Part shown: piece by piece, positions 50,029 to 59,900 of the stretch
Position numbering within the stretch: position 1 is the stretch's first letter
Layout of the letters: each line of letters opens with the position of its first letter
DNA from: Lepisosteus oculatus
Lineage: Eukaryota; Chordata; Actinopteri; Semionotiformes; Lepisosteidae
Assembly: GCF_040954835.1 (NCBI RefSeq)
Contig: NC_090714.1
Coordinates: 2,468,501-2,532,500, forward strand
Direction: 5' to 3'
Length of the DNA stretch: 64,000 nt
The notes under the pieces: generated by a model
Told to the model about the DNA's origin: nothing
Seen by the model: the letters and a program-made list of their open reading frames with translations, nothing else
The model's database searches: none
Made by a program: the position numbers and the translations under genes

Positions 50029-50047
50029 ACTACATTTCCCAGAATGC
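50029..50047 (+). promoter_or_regulatory. ZNF143/Staf (SBS2) binding motif
   Basis: ACTACATTTCCCAGAATGC differs at one position from the common promoter motif ACTACAATTCCCAGAATGC. Such sites are enriched in bidirectional housekeeping promoters. It sits about 240 bases upstream of NTHL1 and 770 upstream of the TSC2 ATG. Confidence 0.75.
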
Positions 50048-50076
50048 AGCACGCAGCCAGAGGGTGGGTTTTTTTT

Positions 50077-50110
50077 AGGAAGTGCAAGCTTTCCCAACTA
50101 CAACTTCCTG
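50077..50110 (+). promoter_or_regulatory. Inverted pair of ETS/GABPA-type sites
   Basis: AGGAAGTG at 50077-50084 and ACTTCCTG at 50103-50110 face each other. The second sits in ACTACAACTTCCTG, which echoes the ZNF143 half-motif. Together with the ZNF143 site this is a typical TATA-less bidirectional promoter core. Confidence 0.55.
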
Positions 50111-50815
50111 TTGAAGGAGTGATGGGGTTTGTTTGCTTCAAGTGCTTAGCTGAGCTGGGAAAACATTAACATGACAAACAAAGCCACAATTCTAATGAAC
50201 ACTCTGGCATTTTTGACGTTGGCTGCATTTTAATGATCTGAACAGCAATTCTGTTAAAATACAGGTAGGCTTTATTGTTGCGCGTAATATATATATATAC
50301 ATCAGATTGCTGTAGAGGAGATACTGAAGCACTGTGCAGTACGCATTAGACAGATAATTGACGTTTTGTTTTAAATGCTGAGCTGCGAATATACCTCGCA
50401 CAGCCTAGACAGTCTTGCACACCGGGGGTTAGCTGTTGTGTGCAGCAGACAGCTGTGACTGTGCCTGTTTTGTGTTTTGCGCTGTATACAAAGCAGACTG
50501 TAACTGTTCAGTAAGGTAGAATTCATATCCACGATTGAGGTCTTAGTGTTGTTTTTTAGTTGGGATTTTGCCTTTAGCTAAAAGACTGGCTCGTAGCCAC
50601 GATGTTGTGTTGTTACGCTCGAATGTCTGTTAGTTTACACTTTTAATTTGCTGCTGTGCAAAATAACAGTACCTTTTTGACGGGGAAAAAAGGTCTAGCA
50701 ACCGATATGAAAATTTCTAGTCTCCGTTTGTGGCTTGAAATCGCTGCACAGCGCACCGATGTTACTGTGCTTTCTCCAGGAATACCCCAGCCTTTACAAC
50801 GCTCCAGCCTCCAGC

Positions 50816-50950
50816 ATGAACAAGCAACAGAGCAAGGAGTCACTGAAGGACAGGGTCAAAGGCATATTTGGACTGGGTCAGACTCGCACCATCAGTAAGC
50901 AAGCTGAAAGCAAGCCCTCTGAGTTCATCATCACCCTTGACATACTGAAG
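50816..50950 (+). CDS. tsc2: TSC2 first coding exon (human exon 2)
   Basis: 45 codons, [20 protein letters not shown] through [10 protein letters not shown]. The spliced exon starts at 50780 after TTTCTCCAG, giving 36 bases of 5-prime UTR here. Donor GTACGG. Confidence 0.95.
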
Positions 50951-53900
50951 GTACGGCTGTGAAGGTCTCCCCGGTTTTCCCTGTTGCTGTTTTTGGGTCA
51001 CACTTGATTGACGTATCCCAACCAAAAGTCAGAGGAAACTCGATTCTTCTGTAGTATCACAGTATAAATTCCAGAAAGACAAAAAGTATTCTTATTGCAA
51101 GATTTCTTACAAGGAGAGGTAAAAAATAATTTAATATCTCTAGTCAGTGTTGGAACAGATTGGGGAGAGAGGTTAAACACTGGTATCATTCTATTGACAA
51201 TACCATTCACATATATGGCGAAATGGCGTTCCAGTGGAAGCCACAATGGCTGTTTCTTGCAAAGTTTAACTACACTTGTGTAAGAAACATGTTAGGTTTT
51301 ATCACACCTACTGTAGACCTGCTTGAGACCTGCTGCTCACATGTGGCAGTGACCCATCCCGTGCTGGTAACTGTTTTTCAGAAACATTTTGGTTTCTACA
51401 TTCCAAACCTGGTGGAAAACAATGTTGTTTTCCTTCGGTTTACTTGCAGTTCACTCACACTGTTAGGGTAAGGGGGTGGGAACTTGCTTGGAAGTCTTTA
51501 AAACTTTTGTTGTGACAATAATAATAATTAATAGTAATTGCTTACATTTATATAGCGCTCTTCTGGACACTCCACTCAAAGCACTTTACAGGTAATGGGG
51601 ACTCCCCTCCACCACCACCACCAATGTGCAGCATCCACCTGGATGATGCGACGGCAGCCATAGTGCGCCAGAACGCTCACCACACATCAGCTCTCAGTGG
51701 GGAGGAGAGCAGAGTAATAAAGCCAATACATAGATGAACAATGAACTGTTACTGTTTGAGTGTTGCGTACTGATTGTATATCTAAATGCCGTTATATGCT
51801 TTAGATGACATCAGATGCATAACTACATCGTTTTGTACCTGATATTTTGGGGTCTTTATGGTTTTTTATGTTTTGTACTTTCTGCTGTTGTTGTCCTGTG
51901 TACATTTGGCAATAAAAGGTCTGAATGAAAGCCCCAGGTGTTGTACGTATATAATAACAGTGAAAGTGTCCTTGTCTTTTGGGGGTTCTCTGATCCTAGG
52001 AGCTCAGCGTCGAGTGCGGCTTACACAACCGAATCCGGGTGATCACCCACATTTGTGAGCTCGCCAAGTCTAAGAAGTTCGAGGAGGTGAGTCGGCGACG
52101 CTCGTTTCTCGGCTTTTGCGTTCGGGCGGGGTTTTGTGTGGCTCCCAGCAGCGTGGGCAAGCTCTGGGAGCTTGAAAGAAGAAAATCGAGGCAGGCGTGG
52201 GGATGTGAATTTCCTCGCGGGGCAGATGCTTCTGCTCTCTGTGGAAATCTGTGTCGCTTGTGTTTTGAACTGTTGCCCTTCTGACCTCTTCCTTTATTGT
52301 CTGTACAGTACACTGGTGCCTTTGTTGAACATCCTGCTCCAGTCTCAAAGCCAGGCCTTGCTCGGAGTCTGGCCAGCCAAATTGGGGGAGGCCGTTTCTT
52401 TGTTACTATCTACTTTTTTAAAGAAAATAGCAAGCAATTGTCATATCCAGTTTTAAACTCTAAGTGGTCTTGCCATAATAAGACTGGGACTCCACTACAG
52501 TGATCCATTGGTCTGTTTTAAGCTCTCTGCTAGCATGGTACCTTTGGCTCAGTATTCGTGCCAGTGCTTCTCTTCCTTGACGTCTCCTGGGTAAGCGGCG
52601 TCCTGCTGTGTTCTTGCAGCATGCGGTGGAGGCGCTGTGGAAGGCTGTGGAGGACATGCTGCAGCCTGACCAGCCGGCAGAGGCGAGGCGAGCCGTCCTG
52701 CAGCTGCTGAGAGCCATCATCCAGGGTCAGGTAAGGCCCCCGTCCCCAGCTCGGATCCTGGGGAGGGATGAATGATGAAATGCCTTAAGTGAATGGGAAA
52801 GATTGATGAGTCTGGACTGTTTTTGACACATTGCTTTAAGATTGTCTATGATCCTGAACTGGCTACAGAGGTTAGGAAATAGGTGGATGTCAGGCAATGA
52901 TGGGCCTCATAGTTTAACACAGTCATTCTGTGCTTCAGGGCAAAAGGCTAGCATGCCTGATATGGAGCGAGCACTCCTCCATCACCTGCCTTAAAAGCTT
53001 AAGGATATGAGGTGTAAATTATTGTTTTTCTGGTACTGATATTGCTTTTCTGCAGTTTCTCATTGGTTTACATAATTGGAAGGTTGTCTGATTTCTCAGG
53101 AGATGAGTGATTTTTTTTTTAAAGCCTAATTTAATATGCCATGTTGTTCTGATGAGCTGCTACCGACAGCTGCATCTGCATTGTAGAGGCTCAAAACTGA
53201 ATGCCTACGTGCAATTTCTGACTCCTGTGAGTTCTACCTCCCAAGTTACCTGCCTTTCTGTTTGCTAATAGGGTGAAAGGCTGGGTCCTCTCCGTGCGTA
53301 TTTCTTCAGTGTCATCAGGGACTATCACCCCTCCAGTGAAGACCTGCATGATAGACTGGAGGTCTTTAAAGCTATGACAGAGAATGGCAAAGACATCACC
53401 TATTTAGAGGAAGATATCGGTAAGCTCTCTTCTCACCAGCACAGTGATGCATTATAAAATATATTTTTTTCCAGACATTTCAATTTTGTCATGTGTTTTG
53501 TTCTGTATTAATAAGGCTATTTCTTTGGTAATCACTGTTCGTTGTTTTGTGTTGTTTCGTATCGTGTGGTCATACTGCGGTTTAATCAGACAGCGTTGCA
53601 TAAAGGGTTTACTTATAAAAAGTTCAAACAAAGAGAAAGTAGGAGTTTCTTCTATGCAGTGTAAATACAGAATAGTGCAGTTTAAAAGTTTTGAAAATAA
53701 ATTCTTCTCAAAATGGATTTTTTCTTTTTCCCTGTAATAAAACACTGATTTGCCCTGGTCTGTTTGATACCGGAACTCATAGTACATTGTAATAGAGAAG
53801 TAGAGCCGCTGGGAGAGAATCAGGAGACGTATACGAGCCATAACTACCTTTACCCATTTTGCCCAAGCTGTGATTGCCGAAACTCACTGCTTTGCCTTTT

Positions 53901-56900
53901 TTTCCCCCAAAAGTCCCAGAATCCATGATCATCTTTTTTTTTTTCCGTCTGCAGCACGATTCGTACTGTTGTGGATGGATGTGGGACTGACTGCAGACTT
54001 CCTACAAGTGCTTGTGAACTTGGTCAAATTCAACAGCTGCTATCTTGACCAGAACGTCTCACAGATGGTCCAGTAAGAACCCACATTACAAATTGGAGGG
54101 GCTTTTTTACCTAGTAGCTAAGAGACCTAAGAGCCTTATTCACCAGGCTGTTGAATTCCCAGAGAATCGCCCTGAATTATTTTGCTTTTTCAGTAGTTCT
54201 TTATTTATGGCAGGTTATTATTGATTTTCTGCCAAAACTCTGTGCGTCTTTTGTTGAAAGACTGCTTGTGGTAATTGATTCTGCAAAACACACTCCATTT
54301 TAATAGTAGGACCTTTTCAGCCTCTGTGTTCTGAAGAAAAAAAAAATCAGTGAGTCTTTTATTGAAATACTGGTTGTGAAAGGTGAGGAACACAATTTCT
54401 GAGTGTGTTTTGCTCCCGTTATCTGAAGAGCCTTTATTTGTAGTCCACATCCTGTTTCTGAATCCTCCGGTGATCCTGCAGGATTTGAGAAGGGTTTTAT
54501 AAGGTGTTTGGCACATGCTCTGATAAAACAGTGAGGCACAGTTAAGAGTGCTTGCTGTGAAGTTGCAAGCAGCATAAAGAGCAGCATTGACAGAGAAATC
54601 TAAATTTTGTTCTGCTGCCGACAGTTCCTTAAGTTTTCTTCTTAAACATTCAACAATCATGACATTACAAATCGAATTTGTTGTCTGTATACTGATTCTA
54701 TGTGGTTTGTTTGTGTCAATAGCAAAATCTGCCTCTTATGCAACCGGACAACATCATCAACGGATATCGAGGTAACTTATTTTTCCTTTCCAGCATGAAA
54801 ATGATTTTTTTTTTGGGGGGGGGGGGGTGATGCAGAGTTATCTTACGTTTTCACTCTGCCTCGTGTCTTGTCCTGCTTTTCTCCGTAGGTGTCTCTTCAA
54901 GTGCTGGACGCGGTCGTCTGTTACAACTGCCTCCCCTCTGACTCCCTGCCTGGCTTCATCATCACCCTGTGCCGCACAGTCAACGTGAAGGAGTTCTGCG
55001 AATCTTGCTGGAAGGTGGGTTTAATTCAGAGCTCCAAGCATGTTTAACATTGTTTTCTTTCAGGAAGAGAACAGTTCGAATCGCAAGAAATTTGTCTGAA
55101 GGACCTGTGCTCAGCCATTAATTCAAACATGGCTGGTTGGAAACTTTTGTTAGGCTCCATATGTGCTTTTACCCAAGAAACCTGGCTAAAGTACTAGGTC
55201 TCCTAGTTGGGAATCTTGGAATTTGCAGCCGTTGACCATCCTTGGTAGCATACGTGTGTATCGTGTGTGTTTTTAATAAACTGACTGCGACTTTTCATGT
55301 AGAGCTCCATATTAGTCATAACCGGAATTTCGAAAGTGAGATAAACTGATTTTAACTTTATGTAGGTTTTATTAAAAAATCAAATACATTTGCCCATTTA
55401 CACAAGGCTGAACTTATCTTATTATGAATCAGTATGATTTTTTTATCATTCGAGTAAGCCTCGTTTAAAAAATTGTCATTTTAGTGTTTCTACTCCCAGG
55501 TAATGTTGCTTTAATGGCTCAGTTGAATTGCATATTTCGGGTTAGTGTGTTTATTGATCCTGCAAAATGTTTCCCACACACTAGGCGGAAGTACAAACCC
55601 CACATAAAAAATCAAAACGGTCATAAATTTTTTTTAGTAGAAGGGCTGCTGTGAAAATCTTAATGAGCCCTGTTTACAGGCTAGTGGCTTCTGACTTGCT
55701 CTTGTGGTGTCAAACAATGAAATACAAAGTGTCTGCACCAGTATTTGATGTTTGGCTTTATATGCACATTAAGGAGTTGTACAACAGTGCCATCTAGCCT
55801 TCTAATTGGATGAGTGCTAATTGGTATGCATACATACGCAAAATTCACTGTGACTGCATTGAAGCATTTGGAGAAAATGTAAAATGTAGTTTGTCAAAAC
55901 AATGATGAATGATAGGCTTATGAGCAATCCTTTCTTTTTGGCAGCTAATGAGGAAGGTCCTGGGGACTCATTTAGGACATAGCGCCATCTACACCATGTG
56001 CCGGATTATGGAGGAGAGGTATGAGGCTGAAGCTTTGAGGATGGTTACAGTGTCTAGAGCAGCTCAGGATTTCCATGCTTTTGGCTGAGTTTCTGTAATG
56101 AGAGCACGTGTTTTCCCCACGTAGTAGATCGATACCATTTCCCATTTGTTGTCATGTTTTGTTCTCTTCTTCTTGTCCTGTTCGGTATGTTGTATCCCCT
56201 GACCATTTGAAAGTTGTCTGGGGAGTTACACAGATTGAGTCATTCTGTAACGCACTTGAACCCATTGTTTTTACATTCCATCTTATTGCCAAGGCAACCC
56301 TGTGTGGGCTCACCCAAGGATCAGAGAGTGCTTTCTGTGTATTACCTTTGATCGTTTTTCACATGCATCTGAGATCCATGCTGGTTCAGGACTGCTGCAT
56401 CTTCTCTGTGTGTTTGCACAAGTTAAAATAAGGCAAATCACGGGTTGTCATTAGCTTGGCCAAGCCAAAGTATCAAGTGCCCTCGGGGTATTTAACATTA
56501 TAACAGACATCGCATGAAATGGCACGGGGAAATGACATTCAGAATCTACGCATCGTTAAATTTAGGAGACCGGACGTCCTGTTCCTTTTGTGATTATTCA
56601 GCTGGCAGACAGGTGTTGGCCCAAGTTATCGTGCTTGCATAAAAATGAACTAAACGTCGTCATAGAGGTCATCAGAGCTCTTGAGGGCAGTCCCTACCTG
56701 TGATACTAGGAAAGGTATCTAACTGAAGATTAAAGATGAGCGTCATGGGAAGGTTTAGGGAAACATTCCCCACAAGTGCAGTTGCAGTGGATTCTGGAAG
56801 ACGTGCGAGTTGTGTGTGTGGCTGGTGCGATCTGGAGTTAACCGGCGTGGGGCCGGCTGCTCTGTGGCCTGTGTTTCAGAGCCTACATGGAAGACGCGGC

Positions 56901-59900
56901 TCTCCTGAGGGGCGCTGTGTTCTTCGTGGGAATGGCTCTCTGGGGCGCCCACCGGCTCTCCGCTCTCAAAAACACGCCCACGTTGGTTTTGCCCTCGTTC
57001 TACAAGGCAAGTCTCGAATTAAATGCCAAGTCCATTTAATTTGTTAAATTTAGTTTGATTGGGACAAAATGAGCAAGTTTTGAAAGGCTTTAGAAACTCG
57101 CAGATCCTTTGCAGTTCTTTTCCAGGTGCTTTATCTGGTCAATCAGGTGCTTCTGTTTCATCCAGGCTCGAAGAAAAACCTTTCTTTGGCAGGTTTAAGT
57201 GACAACAGACAGAAAGCTTCCCTGATGATACACCTGTGTCAAATATAAAAAGACACGTTGAAACACGGTGTTTTAGCTGAAGTAATGTGAGACATTATGG
57301 GCCCTATATTCGAAATACACTGCTAAGGATAGTTGAGCACTTTATATAAAGTATTTTATATATAGTTCCTTGTATTTGTGGGAAGCTTGCTGTGTGTTCT
57401 TGAAAAATAAAAACTAACACAATGAAGCCCTTGATTTATCATGGTTCAGGGTTCAGATTCTCAGTCTACTGTCTTTTCTCCTAGGCCATGACTTGTGCCA
57501 ATGAAGTTGTCTCTTATGAAATAGTGCTCTCAATAACACGACTCATCAAGAAATATGGCAAGGAGCTGCAGGTGGTCACCTGGGATATTCTTCTCAAAAT
57601 CATCGAAAGGCTACTGCAGCAGATCCAGGTGATTTTGAACGCCTGAAGACTTTAACAGTGTTTGAAAGAAACGATGGCTTTTAGTACTTTCATGGCAGCC
57701 AGAAAAGAGCACGTGCAGTTGATCAGCAGCAGAGGTTTGTTATTCCCTGTCCGCTAGGATTTTGTCCGGGCTTTTGCTTTTTGCTGAGATTTTGGGCAAG
57801 AAAGTCCTCCAACTTAGGTGACACCTCGACAGATTCCATTCCTAAACTGTATTCAGACTGGCGCTAGTTAACCTGGTGTATTTCACGTCGTGTCTAGCGC
57901 TCACTCAGTTCTCTTTGCAGGCCATCGGGAGCCATGAGCTCAAGGCAATAGTCCATGAGCTGTTGAACACAGTGGAGGAGCTGTATGAACAGAATGGGTA
58001 CCACGGTTGTTGTGAGCGGTTCTTTGGGCTGATTGAGAAGTGTTCCGATAAACGACCGGTAAGGCATTTTAATTTGTGTGTACCATTTAACCCGTTTTTG
58101 TTTAGCCTGTAGCTGCACGTTTTTAAAATGCCAGTGTGTTACTATTATTGTTTAATTTCCTGGCCTTTCCCATTTCGGTTTCTTATATTGGTCAACAATG
58201 TTCCTGTTTCGCCCCTTGCTTTCATCAGTGTCCAGACATTTAAATCCTCGTTGGACAGAGGTGGTGTTTAAAACTGTGCCTGTTTTCAGAATTCCTCCGT
58301 GAATGGCAAAGTGCATACAATGGACTAATTGGATCAGTAATCTGTAGCTTGGCAGTTTTGGGAAAACAATTTTTAATATGTGGAAGAAAAAATAACTCAG
58401 CCTTCTGACTTTTTAGATCATGTGACAGTGCCTGAATGTGAAGGAATCTCTTTACTTTGCTTGTATTAGAAGTGTTCAATAACTGTACAGTGAGTTCTTT
58501 AGCACCTTGAAAGATTTATTTTTGCTTCTTTTCCAGTTGTGCATGACGGTCTTTCAAAAATGTTTAGCAAAAAGTAAACTTATAGGAATTGGGGAAATAT
58601 GAAAACCCAAACAAAAGACAGAGTCCTGTATAAGACAGTTAAGGAAACATCCTAACTTCTTTTTAATAAGCCTGGATTGTTTCTCTTTATTCTTTGGTAA
58701 AAAGAAAAGTTCAGCTTAGACTGAGGGGAAAAAAACCTTTTTTAAGTGTTTTTTGTAGATTATTCTAAAAATTATTTTAAATAATCTAAATAATTTTAGA
58801 TTATTCCAGTAAGCCTGTGTTTCAGTAGCCTGGGCTTGACTTGTTGGCTGTTGCTCTGCGTTTGTCCATTCGCAGGAATCCTCAGTCATGATCCTGATAT
58901 CCTACCGCGCTCACTCCATTCAGCCTGGCAAAGATGGGTGGATCCAGAACCTGCAGAGACTGATGGAGAAGTTCTTCAGGTAAAGAATGCTCCTGGAAAG
59001 ATGGACATAATGGAGAGATACTTTGACTTACTGTATGGGAGTCTGCCCATGTAATTGAAGCCAGTGCCCTGATTTCTCTCATAACGTGGCTGGATGTGAT
59101 CCCTGGGTCAATTAACTACCAGTCACCCTGTAGTAATCTCCTCCAGCCCTGTAGGGCCGGAATGACCCATTCCTGGCCGAAGAGAAAATGAGGGGGGAAA
59201 AAGACGAGGTAGTTTTTACACCAAATTAGGTCGCTATCGATGAAGGGAGCAGCACAGGCTAGTGAAAGCTGCTGCATTGTGTCCAGTTTTGTGTTTATTA
59301 AATTTTGATCACAGTAGTAAGTTGGAATATGGACCTGTTTTTGGCACTGTGCATCTCGGCTGAATACAGGCCGTTTGCTCTGTTCAGCCCTGTTCTGCAA
59401 TGTTCTCCGTCGGAGAGATGGTGGCTCCTAACTTTTCGCCCTCCAAACAGGAACGAGACCAGGAGCGCCATCCGGATCAAAGTCCTTGACGTCCTGTCGT
59501 TTGTCCTCAGCACAAACCGCCAGCTGTACGAGGTTAGCATTTCCTTCTTTCCTCTGGGAGCGGGGTGGCAGAGTCCTCTTCTGGTGACGGTTTCCCAAAC
59601 CCCTGTCTCTGAGCAGCCCTCAGAGGCTAGATGCTCCATAGGAGTTGCTCCATGCTAAGGGTAGTATTAAATTGATTCCTTATCGGTGTTTAAGTGTTAC
59701 CTTCTGCACGTAGCTTTGTGATCTTTTGGAAACGCTGTACGTAGTCCGTCGCTTGACGCAGCACGTCTGCTTTTCCTGTCCCAGGAGGAGCTGATCGAGA
59801 CAGTGGTGATCCCTCAGCTTGGACAGATTGCGGAGGACAAGGACCTGCATGTCCGGAAGTTGGCCACCCAGCTCTTGGTGGACTTGGCCGAGGGCTGCAA

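Larger units (their letters stand above)
49810..50815. promoter_or_regulatory. Divergent NTHL1/TSC2 promoter and 5-prime UTR region
   Basis: The two start codons lie about 1 kb apart on opposite strands, as in mammals where these genes are head to head. The interval holds a near-consensus ZNF143 site and two ETS sites within 85 bases. A good splice donor (ACAG then GTAGGC, 50265) could end an untranslated TSC2 exon 1 that splices to the acceptor at 50779. No TATA box is evident near the motifs. Transcription starts are inferred, not seen. Confidence 0.65.

Noticed and set aside
50511..50516. GTAAGG as the donor of an untranslated TSC2 exon 1
   Set aside because: Possible, but the ACAG/GTAGGC donor at 50265 fits the consensus better; neither can be proven from sequence.
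54205..54660. 151-residue minus-strand open frame in TSC2 intron 6
   Set aside because: Antisense intronic sequence with no recognisable family; two loosely similar segments look like local duplication.
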